Assembly (NCBI RefSeq): GCF_900114015.1
Contig: NZ_FORN01000047.1
Span: 1-46,213, forward strand
Reading direction: 5' to 3'
Source: Caulobacter sp. UNC279MFTsu5.1
Lineage (GTDB): Bacteria > Pseudomonadota > Alphaproteobacteria > Caulobacterales > Caulobacteraceae
Length of the DNA stretch: 46,213 nt
Both the position numbers and the translations under genes were made by a program. The notes below the pieces were generated by a model, which was not told where the DNA came from, ran no database searches, and saw only the letters and a list, made by a program, of their open reading frames with translations. Shown piece by piece: positions 38,654 through 46,213 of this stretch (position 1 is the stretch's first letter; every line of letters starts with the position of its first letter).

Positions 38654-39150
38654 CCGTGATCAGCTTCGCCGACGCCGTCGACCGCCTGAGCGTCCTGGGC
38701 GGCGAGATCGTCGAGGTCCGGGGCGACAAGGCCGACCTGGCCGGGCCGCCTCCAGAGGGCGCGGTGTTCCGGCCGGGCGAGATCGTCAAGCTGGTCTATC
38801 GCGCTTTCGAGGGCCGCCCGGAGATCCGCGCCGTCATGTACGGCCCGACCCCGCACGAGGTCGGACGGGCCCTCTGCCGAACGCTGGGCCGCACGCCCGG
38901 CGAGCTGATCGGCGTCGCGGCCGATCCCCGCAACTACGAGCTCACCTGGGTCTGCGCCGCGATCGGCGTCGCGCCGGGCGAGCGCCTGGCCCGCGTCGAC
39001 GGGCTGTCCCCCACTTGGCTGAACCTGGGCCTGGGCCGCCGGCCCGTGCACCGGGTCGACCTTCGCAAGTTCAAGCCGGCCGCCCCGACGCCTCAGTCCG
39101 ACGCGCGCCTGGACAACCCCTTCAACGACTTTTCCGGAGACGACGTATGA
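38650..39150 (+). CDS. Early protein of unknown function
   Basis: This is a 166-residue protein with alternating strands and helices, including a GGEIVEVRG strand, GEIVKLVYRAF and a Y-E-L-T-W-V-C-A-A segment, and an acidic end (NPFNDFSGDD). It overlaps the microprotein upstream and the ParB-domain gene downstream by ATGA. Nothing in it points to a specific activity. Confidence 0.6.
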   Translation: MTVISFADAVDRLSVLGGEIVEVRGDKADLAGPPPEGAVFRPGEIVKLVYRAFEGRPEIRAVMYGPTPHEVGRALCRTLGRTPGELIGVAADPRNYELTWVCAAIGVAPGERLARVDGLSPTWLNLGLGRRPVHRVDLRKFKPAAPTPQSDARLDNPFNDFSGDDV

Positions 39151-41450
39151 GCGCGCTCACGCCGCTAGCCCTGACCTTCGCCGACATCCTGCGCCATCTG
39201 CAGGACAGTAAGGTCGGCCGTACCCATGCCGAGGTGGCCAAGGCAACGGCCCGCGACACCTCCAACACTCGGCGCGATCTGGGCAAGCTCGCCGACGCGG
39301 GCTTGATCAGCGCCGAGGCGTCCGATCCGCCGAAGTACTTCATCGCGCGTGCCGGCGTCGACGCGCTCGATGCGCTTGGCAGGGCGGAGGATCCCAGCGC
39401 CGGCGGCGCCGCCGTCTGGCCGCACGACAAGATCGCACGCAACCCGGCCAATCCGCGCAAGACGTTCCCGGCCGAGAAGATCGCCGAGATCGCCGAGAGC
39501 ATCGTCGAGGTCGGCGGCCTACTGCACAACCTGGTCCTCCGCCCGGCCGATGCGAACGGCGTTCGCATGCTGCATGACGGCGAATGCCGGTGGCGGGCGT
39601 GCGACCTGCTGATCAGCCAGGACCGCCTGCCGCCGGCGCTGGCCGAGGGCCTGCCCTTCACCGAGCGAGAAGGGACCGAGGAAGAGGCCCTCTTCGTCGC
39701 CCTGATCGCCAACGCCCAGCGTGGCGACCTGTCGCCCTGGGAAGATGCGCAGGGCCTGGCGGCCTACAAGGCCCTGACCGGCCTGTCGGCCCGGGCCGTG
39801 GCCTTCAAGCTGGGACGCGCCATCGAGGGCAGCGAGCGCGGCGTCAAGGACGTCCAGCAGAAGATCAAGGCCGTCGAGGAAGCGACGCCGACGAACATCG
39901 CCCTGCATGAGAGCGGGGTGTGGACCTGGGAGCAGTTGCGCGAAAGCGTGCAGACGGAGAAGGCCTCGCCGGCGGCAACGGGGGAAGGCGAAGCCTCGCG
40001 CCAAGTCGAGCTCGAGCAGGCGATTTCCGCCGCCGCCCAGGAGGACGAAGAGCCGACCGAACACATGGCGTTGATGCTGGTGGAGGTCGCAGCAGCCATC
40101 CGGGCCAAGCCGTTCAGTCACCCCCTCGCAGTCGGTCGGTCGACCCGGGTCACCGAGATCCCGACCGTCAACGACAACTGTCACCCGGCGGAAAAGGCCC
40201 TGCTGCAGGGCGGCTATATCACCTTCAATTATTTCAACGGCGGCTCAGCCGTGTCGCTGCTGTCTCGCGGCGAGAAGTTCGTCGCTCGCATGATCTATGC
40301 GGGCGACGACGGGCTGCGCTTCGCGCGTACCGACGCGCTGCACGACGACGAAGAGCACGACCGCCTGCAGGAAGCCGGTGAGTACTGGACCTATTGGCTG
40401 AACCTACCGAAGCCGCCCTCGGCCGGGCCAGCGCCGACCGTGCGCGCTGAGCACGCTCTCATCCTCCTGGAGATCCACGACGCGTTCAAACGTCAGCCCG
40501 GCGGCTACATGGGCGACAACTACCAAGGCGTACCCATGCGGTTCAACGCCCCGCCCGGCGTCATCGCGAACCTACGTTCCGAGGACCTGATCACCGGCGG
40601 CGACCCCGAAAAGCCCAGCAGCGACGGATCCACGCGGATCAAGATCACAAACCGCGCCGAGCGCGCGCTCATGGGCCAGTGGAAGGCCGAAGTCCTGACC
40701 AGCCAGTCGGTCAGGACGAAGGTCATCGGCGAGTTGCGCGAGGCCCTCTTGGGCCGGGAGACGGCCGACAAGTGCCGGAAGGCCAAAGCCTATGCGACGG
40801 AATGGCTGAACGCGCCGTTCCCGGTATCGCCGGCGGCCCAAGCCTTGCTCGACCGGAAGGCCCAATCGGAACGCGATCGGGCGGCGCACGAGGCCAAGGA
40901 GAAGGCGCGCCTCGAGCTCGCCGAGCGCCGCCTCGCCGAGCTCGAGGCGGTGGCGCCGACAATGGAGCTCCCGAAGCTCGGCGCGAAAATCCGGCAGATG
41001 CTCGAGGAAGCGACGGCGGCGGCTCCGTGGACGGCTGTCGCCAACAGCTACAATTTTGCCCGGACCGCCAGCGGGACGGAGATAACCGTCAGGGCCAGCC
41101 GCAGCGCAAGGCTCGCCATTCTGGCGCTTAACGCCGTAACCGGGTGCTGGCCCGAAGCAGACGAAGCGCCTGTCACGCCCATGGCCTTCGAGGCGTGGAT
41201 CGCCGAGACCCTGACCGAAGAACACAGCGTCTCCGACGCCGTCGTTGCCTCTGTCCAGGCCGTGCAGGCCCTCAAGCGCTACGAGCAGGATAGCGGCTGC
41301 GCCTTTGGCGACGACGGCTTCGAATGGGACCGGGAAACCGCGCGTCAGATCGCCAACGACTGGGCCGAAGACTTCATTGAAGACGGCCAGGTCGTGCGAG
41401 CGCCGCTCGCATCCGAGGGCGTGGCCGCCGACCACATGGCCGACGCCTGA
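39147..41450 (+). CDS. ParB-domain fusion protein
   Basis: This 767-residue protein has an N-terminal winged-helix-like segment (about 10-60), then a ParB/Srx-type domain (about 93-230) with NPRK (102-105) and GECRWRA (145-151), the CTP-binding signature region of ParB proteins. An additional 500 residues follow: a mixed alpha/beta region, a charged coiled coil (about 570-615) and an acidic end. No parA gene is present, so plasmid-style partition is unlikely. DNA binding with a regulatory or replication role is more plausible. Dispersed palindrome copies 9 and 10 lie within the gene. It is the largest gene of the early operon. Confidence 0.8.
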   Translation: MSALTPLALTFADILRHLQDSKVGRTHAEVAKATARDTSNTRRDLGKLADAGLISAEASDPPKYFIARAGVDALDALGRAEDPSAGGAAVWPHDKIARNPANPRKTFPAEKIAEIAESIVEVGGLLHNLVLRPADANGVRMLHDGECRWRACDLLISQDRLPPALAEGLPFTEREGTEEEALFVALIANAQRGDLSPWEDAQGLAAYKALTGLSARAVAFKLGRAIEGSERGVKDVQQKIKAVEEATPTNIALHESGVWTWEQLRESVQTEKASPAATGEGEASRQVELEQAISAAAQEDEEPTEHMALMLVEVAAAIRAKPFSHPLAVGRSTRVTEIPTVNDNCHPAEKALLQGGYITFNYFNGGSAVSLLSRGEKFVARMIYAGDDGLRFARTDALHDDEEHDRLQEAGEYWTYWLNLPKPPSAGPAPTVRAEHALILLEIHDAFKRQPGGYMGDNYQGVPMRFNAPPGVIANLRSEDLITGGDPEKPSSDGSTRIKITNRAERALMGQWKAEVLTSQSVRTKVIGELREALLGRETADKCRKAKAYATEWLNAPFPVSPAAQALLDRKAQSERDRAAHEAKEKARLELAERRLAELEAVAPTMELPKLGAKIRQMLEEATAAAPWTAVANSYNFARTASGTEITVRASRSARLAILALNAVTGCWPEADEAPVTPMAFEAWIAETLTEEHSVSDAVVASVQAVQALKRYEQDSGCAFGDDGFEWDRETARQIANDWAEDFIEDGQVVRAPLASEGVAADHMADA
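39551..39567. repeat. Dispersed palindrome, copy 9
   Basis: TGCGAACG-G-CGTTCGCA has perfect 8-bp arms (9 bp with flanking A/T) inside the ParB-domain codons. Both arms carry the A/T variant, so the palindrome has been kept by matched changes relative to the main form. Confidence 0.8.
41395..41411. repeat. Dispersed palindrome, copy 10
   Basis: TGCGAGCG-C-CGCTCGCA has perfect arms, in codons near the end of the ParB-domain gene. Confidence 0.85.
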
Positions 41451-41452
41451 CC

Positions 41453-41881
41453 ATGGCCATCGCTTCCCCCGCCTTCGCCACCCCGGTCGGACGCGCCCCC
41501 GCGCCAACCGCAACCTTCATCGAGGCCGCCTTGGCCTATTTCAGGAGCCCCCGCATGGACGATCCCAACGTCCGCTACGCGCTTGTGCGCGAGCCGACCA
41601 ACCCCCTGGCCAAGCCGACGGCCTACGAGACTTTACGCGACCTGGCGCGCGCCATCCAAGTCGATCGCGGCGACGCGGCGATCGAGCTTGAGGACCGAGC
41701 ACCCCTCAATATCCGCGGCTTGGGCGAGGTCCTGGGCGTGGCGGTCTGGCTGCTCGGCGAGGACGGCGCGCGCACGCGCCTGATCGGCTGGGCGTGGCTC
41801 GCCGGCGGCGGCCGCCGCCAGCTGCAGGCCGCGCTCGAGGCGCGCCACTCGGTGGCGCCGACCATCGGGAGGGCGGCGTGA
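41453..41881 (+). CDS. Early protein of unknown function
   Basis: The product is 142 residues from ATG 41453, two bases after the previous stop but without a ribosome site. ATG 41555 has AGGAG about eight bases upstream and gives a 108-residue product beginning MDDPNVRYALVREP, which is the more protein-like part. The C-terminal half has a hydrophobic GVAVWLLG segment and an Arg-rich helix. No family is recognised. Confidence 0.55.
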   Translation: MAIASPAFATPVGRAPAPTATFIEAALAYFRSPRMDDPNVRYALVREPTNPLAKPTAYETLRDLARAIQVDRGDAAIELEDRAPLNIRGLGEVLGVAVWLLGEDGARTRLIGWAWLAGGGRRQLQAALEARHSVAPTIGRAA

Positions 41882-42186
41882 TGCCGCCGGTCAACAGGGA
41901 GATCGAGGCGGCGCGCGCCGCCGAAAAGGCCCGCCGCCGCCGTTGGCGGTCGTTCTGGGCGGCCATCAAGACGGCGTGCGCTGTCGTCACCGTAGCCTTT
42001 GGCTTGCTGCTGCTGCTGTGCTCGACCGTCGACCTGGTCTTCGGCTCCAGAACCTGGATCACCGCCCTCCTGGGTGTGTGCTGGGCCCTGGCGGGGATGG
42101 TCTGCGGGGTCGAGACCTTCCGCGGTCCGCTGGCCATGCTAGGCCGCGCCAATGCCGCCGATCTGGCGCGGGAGCTCGACCAATGA
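41881..42186 (+). CDS. Two-segment membrane protein
   Basis: This 101-residue protein has a basic helical start (about 5-25) and two hydrophobic segments (about 31-50 and 59-76) separated by a short loop. It overlaps both neighbours (TGATG and ATGA) in the early operon. Its topology resembles small holin-like or exclusion proteins, but position in the early operon argues against a lysis role. Function is unknown. Confidence 0.65.
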   Translation: MPPVNREIEAARAAEKARRRRWRSFWAAIKTACAVVTVAFGLLLLLCSTVDLVFGSRTWITALLGVCWALAGMVCGVETFRGPLAMLGRANAADLARELDQ

Positions 42187-42782
42187 GCGGGCGCGTGGAG
42201 ATCGAGGCCAAGGAGATCAGCATCGTCGGCGGCGACGAGGCGGCCCTCACTGTGGTCGGCAAGGTCGACCACTGGGTCGAGCTGGGCGACATCGGGCCCG
42301 CCCAACTCATGGTACTGGATACGACCGGCGAGCCGGTCGAGGTGCGCGCCCTGTTGGCCGAACGCCAGTATTGGCGCGAGCACCAGGCCTGCGAAATCGG
42401 CGAGCTACTGCAGGCGCTCGAGGTGCGAGCCGCGCCCAAGGCCTTTCTGGTCCAGAGACTGCTCAGCGCCTACCAGGGCCTAAAGGACGCTGTCGCGGGT
42501 GAGTATTTCGACCGCTGCGAAGGGTGTGGGGAGCAGATCTGGCCAGGTGAGGTCGAAGTGCCATGCACTGACGTTCGCCTGCACGCCAGTTGCAATGACG
42601 AGGGCTCGATCAAGACGGGCGACAAGGTCCGCATGCCGCCCGAAAGCATCGAGCAGGAGGAGAGCGAGCCGCCCCGCGACTACGTCATCGCCTTCGAGGC
42701 CACGAATCTCTTCTCCGCCGAGCAGATCCAGGAACGCCTCGAGCGGGCCCGGGTGAAGCTGGCCGAGATGGGGAGGCTGTGA
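42183..42782 (+). CDS. Early protein with treble-clef-like Cys cluster
   Basis: This is a 199-residue protein. The first 100 residues are acidic alpha/beta. Residues about 111-138 hold CEGCGEQIWPGE and a later C...LHASC, the spacing of a treble-clef or LIM-like zinc site. The last 60 residues are charged and helical. It overlaps its upstream neighbour by ATGA and shares a base with the next start. No specific function is recognised. Confidence 0.6.
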   Translation: MSGRVEIEAKEISIVGGDEAALTVVGKVDHWVELGDIGPAQLMVLDTTGEPVEVRALLAERQYWREHQACEIGELLQALEVRAAPKAFLVQRLLSAYQGLKDAVAGEYFDRCEGCGEQIWPGEVEVPCTDVRLHASCNDEGSIKTGDKVRMPPESIEQEESEPPRDYVIAFEATNLFSAEQIQERLERARVKLAEMGRL

Positions 42783-43411
42783 TGGCGAAAATCCTTCTCA
42801 CCAACCCCGAGCTCGTCGCGCTGATCGGCGAGATGATCGAAGACGAGCGCGCCTGGGATCCAGCTTGGGTCGCCGTGCTGTGTGACCGGTTCCGCGACTT
42901 GCAGCGCGACCACGGCGCTGAAGTCATTCGCACCGAGCGGGTCAGGCAGGTTCGGGAGGAAGGCTTCGACGCCGACCATGACGACCAGAACTACCCCGGC
43001 CAACTGGCCGAGGCGGGCTACTGCTACATCCTCTCGGCCCTGCGCTTCGTCAGCGGCCACGCCCCGGCCGACATCCAGCGTGCGCCGCCGCCCGGCTGGC
43101 CATGGGCGCTGGAATGGTGGAAGCCCAAATCTGCCAGCCGCGACCTGGCGAGAGCCGGGGCACTGATCGCCGCCGAGCTCGGCCGCCGCAAACGCCAGCA
43201 CGACGCCTTCGTGGCCCTGGTCGTTCAGGCCTGCGTCGCCGGCGGTGCGGATCGCGAGGACGCCCAGGCGATCGTCGAGATGTCGATCGACGACGCACTG
43301 GCCGGCGATCGCATCGAAGTCGGACACCCGGATCACGACTGGGGCGTCGCCGGCGCAGCGGCCTTGGCCGACGAACTGGTGCTGCATCATCTCGAAGGCG
43401 GTCAAGCATGA
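42782..43411 (+). CDS. Early protein of a common phage hypothetical family
   Basis: This 209-residue protein has an FDADHDDQNYPGQLAEAGYCYI segment (about 62-83), a PPGWPWALEWWKPK segment and RDLARAGALIAAELGRR. Together these match a widespread family of phage accessory proteins in which a HDD...GELA motif precedes WPW...WWKP and a final helix. The biochemical role of that family is not established. The C-terminal 70 residues are additional. It sits in the overlapped early operon. Confidence 0.65.
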   Translation: MAKILLTNPELVALIGEMIEDERAWDPAWVAVLCDRFRDLQRDHGAEVIRTERVRQVREEGFDADHDDQNYPGQLAEAGYCYILSALRFVSGHAPADIQRAPPPGWPWALEWWKPKSASRDLARAGALIAAELGRRKRQHDAFVALVVQACVAGGADREDAQAIVEMSIDDALAGDRIEVGHPDHDWGVAGAAALADELVLHHLEGGQA

Positions 43412-43653
43412 CCTTTACCTTCATCGAGCCCAAAACCCTCCCGCTGGAGGAAGGCTTTCAGCCCTTCGCTCAGGTCGAGAACGAGATCGACTACGACGCC
43501 GCTATGCGCCTTCCGGAGGGCAAGAGCTGCGGCGACTGCGTCCATTGCCGCAAGTGCTGCGCGATGTTCGGCCACGTCCCGACCGACACCAGCTGCGACT
43601 TCTACCCGAGCCGCTTCCGCCTGCTCGACCAGCCCTCGGCGACCGCCATATGA
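43408..43653 (+). CDS. Small Cys-rich protein
   Basis: This 81-residue protein has a dense Cys cluster, CGDCVHCRKCC (about 41-51), and a later S-C-D-F-Y-P-S-R-F segment, a pattern common in small phage proteins and probably a zinc or iron-sulphur site. It overlaps both neighbours by ATGA. Function is unknown. Confidence 0.65.
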   Translation: MTFTFIEPKTLPLEEGFQPFAQVENEIDYDAAMRLPEGKSCGDCVHCRKCCAMFGHVPTDTSCDFYPSRFRLLDQPSATAI

Positions 43654-43820
43654 AACCCGTCGATCGCCACCTGTTCGCTTTGGGGCGCGTCATCGCAGTC
43701 GCGGCCGCCCTGGCGTTCTGGGTGGCGGTCGCCCTCGCCGTCGAGGCCCACTATTGGATGTTCGCCACCGATCCGAGCGCCCCGATCGGCGAGCGCCAGA
43801 TCGAGCACGAAGGCGAGTGA
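43650..43820 (+). CDS. Small single-pass membrane protein
   Basis: This is a 56-residue protein with one hydrophobic segment (about 10-32) and a short acidic tail, predicted to sit in the inner membrane. It overlaps the Cys-rich gene (ATGA) and shares a base with the excisionase start (TGATG). No family is recognised. Confidence 0.6.
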   Translation: MKPVDRHLFALGRVIAVAAALAFWVAVALAVEAHYWMFATDPSAPIGERQIEHEGE

Positions 43821-44329
43821 TGGCCGGCCGTCGCGACCCCTTGGCGCGCGCCCAGCAGCGCCCCAGGCCCGAACAATGGGCCACCGACGAGGTCATGACC
43901 TTGGCCGAGTACGCCGCCGTGTTCTGGCCGGCCGGTCCGGTGACCGTGTCGTCACTGCGCACCGAGATCGCCAAGGGCCGATTGACCCCTGCCCGAGTCC
44001 GAGGGCTATTGTGGATCACTCCCGCGAGCGTCCGCGCGCTCTTCCAACCCGAGCCCGCAAGAGCATGTCCCGACGTTCGAAAGGCCCCCGCCTCCACCTC
44101 CGCTCCGGCCGGATCCACGCCCGCACCGGCAAGCCGATCCCCGACATCTACTACATCCGAGACGGACAGGTTGAGATCAGCACAGGCTGCGGTCCAGATG
44201 GCCTCGCTGGCCCTGATGGCGCCGAAGCGCAGCTCGCCGCCTACATCCTCCAAAAGTCGGCGGTTCGGACCCAGGAAGAAGAAGTTGTCGATGATCGCCA
44301 GCGCCGAGGTGATCCAGCTAAGGTCCTAA
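43820..44329 (+). CDS. Excisionase-like protein with long overlapping tail
   Basis: This is a 169-residue protein. Residues about 20-78 read as a MerR/Xis-type winged helix (VMTLAEYAAVFWPAGPVTVSSLRTEIAKGRL...WIT), suiting an excisionase that bends attachment-site DNA. The remaining 90 residues are Ser/Pro/Ala-rich and encoded by DNA that also encodes the integrase N-terminus in another frame (265-base overlap), so this tail is probably unconstrained. The place directly before the integrase gene supports the call. Confidence 0.65.
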   Translation: MAGRRDPLARAQQRPRPEQWATDEVMTLAEYAAVFWPAGPVTVSSLRTEIAKGRLTPARVRGLLWITPASVRALFQPEPARACPDVRKAPASTSAPAGSTPAPASRSPTSTTSETDRLRSAQAAVQMASLALMAPKRSSPPTSSKSRRFGPRKKKLSMIASAEVIQLRS

Positions 44330-45321
44330 TCGCCGAGGTCCTGGCCCTCTATCTCACCGAGAAGGCCCCCAAGCTCGCCGACCCGAAGGCCACGAACGTC
44401 CGCGTCCAGGCGCTCATGAAGTTCTTCGGGGCCGACACCCTGGCCGACGTTCGGCGCTCGACCTGCCAGGCCTACGTCGCCGATCGTATCACCCAGCCGC
44501 TCAAGCAGGCCAAGTACGGCGACGCGCTGGACAAGCGCGTCAGCGATCAGGGCGCCCGGCGCGAGCTCGAGGACCTGTCGGCCGCCATCCACTACTGGAA
44601 TGGCGAATACCCGCTCAGCAACCGCCCCAAGGTCTGGCTTCCCGACAAGCCCGAAAGCCCTCGCGACGCCCTGACGCGCGACCAGGTCGCGGCCCTGCTC
44701 ATGGCCGCGCGCGGCTACCGCATCGAGGTCGACGCCGCCGGAAAGCGCTCCTGGAGATATCTGGGCGGCAGCGTGCGGGCCAACCGCGCCCACCTACGCC
44801 GCTTCGTCGTGATGGGCGTCTATTCCGGCAGCCGGCCGACGGTGACCATGAAGCTGCTCTGGGCGGAATCGCCCGTGCAGGCCTGGATCGATCTCGACGC
44901 CGGCATGATCTGGCGCCGCGGCAAGCGCGAGAAGGATCACAAGACCAAGCGCCGGCCTGTCGTGAAGATCACCGGCCGCCTGTTGGCGCACATGCGTCGC
45001 TGGAAAAAGCTCGACGACATGAAAGCCGCCAGGCTCCTCGAGGAGGAGAACCTGGAGATGGCCAACACGGTCCTGCACCACGGCGGCGCGCCGATCGACA
45101 GCGTCCGGACGGGCTTTGAGGCGATCGTCGCCGACGCAGGCCTGGCGGCCGAGGTCACGCCGCACTGGCTCCGACACACCTGCTGCACCTGGTTGATGGA
45201 GGCTGATTGCCCGGCCTGGGAGGCCGCCGCCTTCACCGGCATGACCATGAAGACGCTCGAGGACAACTACGGCCATCACCGGCCCAGCCACAACGCCCGG
45301 GCACGGAAGGCACTCAGCTAA
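44065..45321 (+). CDS. Tyrosine recombinase, phage integrase
   Basis: This 418-residue protein has a C-terminal catalytic domain with Arg257 (YSGSRPT), a basic KTKRRPVVK segment supplying Lys, His367-x-x-Arg370 (HWLRHT) and nucleophile Tyr402 (LEDNYGHH). Residues about 85-190 form the core-binding domain. It should recombine the tRNA-Val target with the phage site. The ATG at 44065 lies inside the excisionase frame behind a weak AAGAG. The gene faces attR, and a cargo gene begins directly after its stop. Confidence 0.92.
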   Translation: MSRRSKGPRLHLRSGRIHARTGKPIPDIYYIRDGQVEISTGCGPDGLAGPDGAEAQLAAYILQKSAVRTQEEEVVDDRQRRGDPAKVLIAEVLALYLTEKAPKLADPKATNVRVQALMKFFGADTLADVRRSTCQAYVADRITQPLKQAKYGDALDKRVSDQGARRELEDLSAAIHYWNGEYPLSNRPKVWLPDKPESPRDALTRDQVAALLMAARGYRIEVDAAGKRSWRYLGGSVRANRAHLRRFVVMGVYSGSRPTVTMKLLWAESPVQAWIDLDAGMIWRRGKREKDHKTKRRPVVKITGRLLAHMRRWKKLDDMKAARLLEEENLEMANTVLHHGGAPIDSVRTGFEAIVADAGLAAEVTPHWLRHTCCTWLMEADCPAWEAAAFTGMTMKTLEDNYGHHRPSHNARARKALS

Positions 45322-46068
45322 ATGTCGGACCTGACTGTTGTATTTGGCAACACCCCTGCGGCTGAAAGCATCTGGACATCGACCGAGCTGATCGCCGCCT
45401 TGTTCGGTTCCGTAATCGGTGGCGCGGTCACGCTCACCGCCACCGCGATGGCCAACGCACACACCCGGAGTCTGGCGCTTCGAGCAGAGAAAAAGGCTGA
45501 GGCCGAAAGGGAAGAGATCGCGACCTGGCGCGTCGTCCACAACTTCGGCCGGATAGTCGGAATCGTCATCGGAGCCAAGTTGGGGGTGGAAAATTTCCTT
45601 AGCGCAACGCCAGACATCAAGCCGGAGGATTACTGGCGCGTGATGATCGAGCCCGTTCTGACCTCGGAGGTTATCGGCTTTAATTCAGATGACCTTGGCG
45701 TCTTCATTCGAAAGGGCCGCAGCGATCTGGTTGCACAGCTAAACGATTGTGAGATCAATGCGCGGGGGGTGACCACATTGATGCGATCGTACTCCGAAAC
45801 GCGGGCAGCGGTGACGCTGCAGTATATAGATCTGATCAACCAAGGCGCATCCAACGAGGCCCTTGCCAAAGCGGACCCTCGATTTCCGGGCCTCTTTCAA
45901 ATGGCCACCTTCTTATGGACCGACACCGACGAGGCGTACTTCAACGCCTTGGGCGCTGCCGAGAAGCTGATCGCGTTCGTGAAGGCCGAGCATCCGGCGA
46001 TGAAGATCAGTTTCCGCTTTCCACCAACCCCAAAGCCAAGGCAGGCGGAGCAAGCTGGTTCCCAGTAA
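45322..46068 (+). CDS. Cargo gene between integrase and attR: single-pass membrane protein
   Basis: This is a 248-residue protein. A hydrophobic segment (about 22-44, E-L-I-A-A-L-F-G-S-V-I-G-G-A-V) follows a short N-terminus, then a charged helix (about 48-68) and a soluble helical domain of about 180 residues with no motif I recognise. ATG 45322 follows the integrase stop with no gap and no ribosome site, so it is either coupled to integrase or read from a promoter inside that gene. The codon use is less GC-rich than the early operon. Genes in this position often serve the lysogen, for example in phage defence; that is inference. Confidence 0.7.
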   Translation: MSDLTVVFGNTPAAESIWTSTELIAALFGSVIGGAVTLTATAMANAHTRSLALRAEKKAEAEREEIATWRVVHNFGRIVGIVIGAKLGVENFLSATPDIKPEDYWRVMIEPVLTSEVIGFNSDDLGVFIRKGRSDLVAQLNDCEINARGVTTLMRSYSETRAAVTLQYIDLINQGASNEALAKADPRFPGLFQMATFLWTDTDEAYFNALGAAEKLIAFVKAEHPAMKISFRFPPTPKPRQAEQAGSQ

Positions 46069-46112
46069 TTTCCCAGAATGGCGTCGAAAAGGCGTGAACA
46101 AAACAGGGAACC
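46059..46112. promoter_or_regulatory. Possible integrase arm-type sites, right end
   Basis: TTCCCAG occurs at 46059-46065 and 46070-46076 (11 bp apart, one helical turn), and GGTTCCC at 46057-46063 is inverted as GGGAACC at 46106-46112. CCCAGAATGG (46072-46081) is shared with the left end (130-139). Clustered short repeats beside the attachment core suggest integrase or excisionase binding. Confidence 0.4.
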
Positions 46113-46155
46113 AACGAACGCCAATCCCTGCAACAGCAAGGGTTTCAGAGGCCAA

Positions 46156-46213
<58 letters not shown>

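Noticed and set aside
41453..46068. Search for a toxin-antitoxin pair or a complete defence operon in the right arm
   Set aside because: The genes are small, overlapped and without recognisable nuclease, toxin or sensor motifs; only single cargo genes, not a multi-gene system, can be supported.

Overview
The window is one complete integrated temperate phage, cut almost exactly at its attachment sites. The same 58 bases occur at 1-58 and 46156-46213. They carry the 3' part of a tRNA-Val gene (anticodon GAC) from the anticodon arm to the encoded CCA. The 5' half of that tRNA is not in the window and should lie just to the left. The DNA is GC-rich. Its best promoter fits the Caulobacter housekeeping consensus (TTGACG, short spacer, GCTNNAWC-like -10), and the gene set looks alphaproteobacterial. 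I infer a Caulobacter or close relative as host and a long-tailed, non-contractile (siphovirus-like) phage.

Layout from left to right. (1) 250-2593: small rightward genes with zinc-ribbon-like Cys pairs, ending in an SRAP-family abasic-site protein, plus one small opposing gene. (2) 2672-4952, leftward: lysis genes (overlapping Rz/Rz1 spanins, a DUF6527 gene broken by an in-frame stop, M15 peptidase endolysin, holin, a coiled-coil membrane protein). (3) 5009-14804, leftward: host-contact genes (exported beta-helix protein, exported small protein, NodB-like tail fibre, fibre chaperone, J-like tip protein, NlpC/P60-like DUF6950 protein, two minor tail proteins). (4) 14807-20918, leftward: tape measure, tail chaperone with a -1 frameshift, tail tube, tail terminator. 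(5) 20915-30335, leftward: connector and head genes, a prohead protease/major capsid fusion, lambda-type portal, gpW-like protein, TerL and TerS. (6) 30564-36135, leftward: replication block (Cro-like protein, DNA methyltransferase, CHC2/Toprim primase, P-loop ATPase, a possible late regulator), with a candidate iteron origin. (7) 36136-37520: immunity region with a LexA/CI-type repressor and operator-like repeats. (8) 37648-45321, rightward: a tightly overlapped early operon from an XRE regulator through a ParB-domain protein to excisionase and tyrosine integrase.

The Cro-like protein and the CI repressor diverge from 36136-36225 and probably decide between lysogeny and the leftward replication operon, whose terminator is at 30499-30528. 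TerS then starts the late head-tail-lysis operon, which runs to a two-way terminator at 2602-2632. The rightward operon starts at a promoter covered by an inverted repeat and has a leader bounded by a perfect 14-bp inverted repeat.

Four cargo genes interrupt this plan: 18125-19171 and 28878-29702 (plus strand, inside the leftward late operon), 36859-37380 (beside the repressor) and 45322-46068 (between integrase and attR). All encode membrane or exported proteins and three meet a neighbour stop-to-stop. They are the best candidates for undescribed lysogen functions such as superinfection exclusion. A separate sequence-level signal is a 17-bp palindrome (TGCGAGCG-N-CGCTCGCA and close variants) found ten times, spread along the prophage in both genes and gaps.
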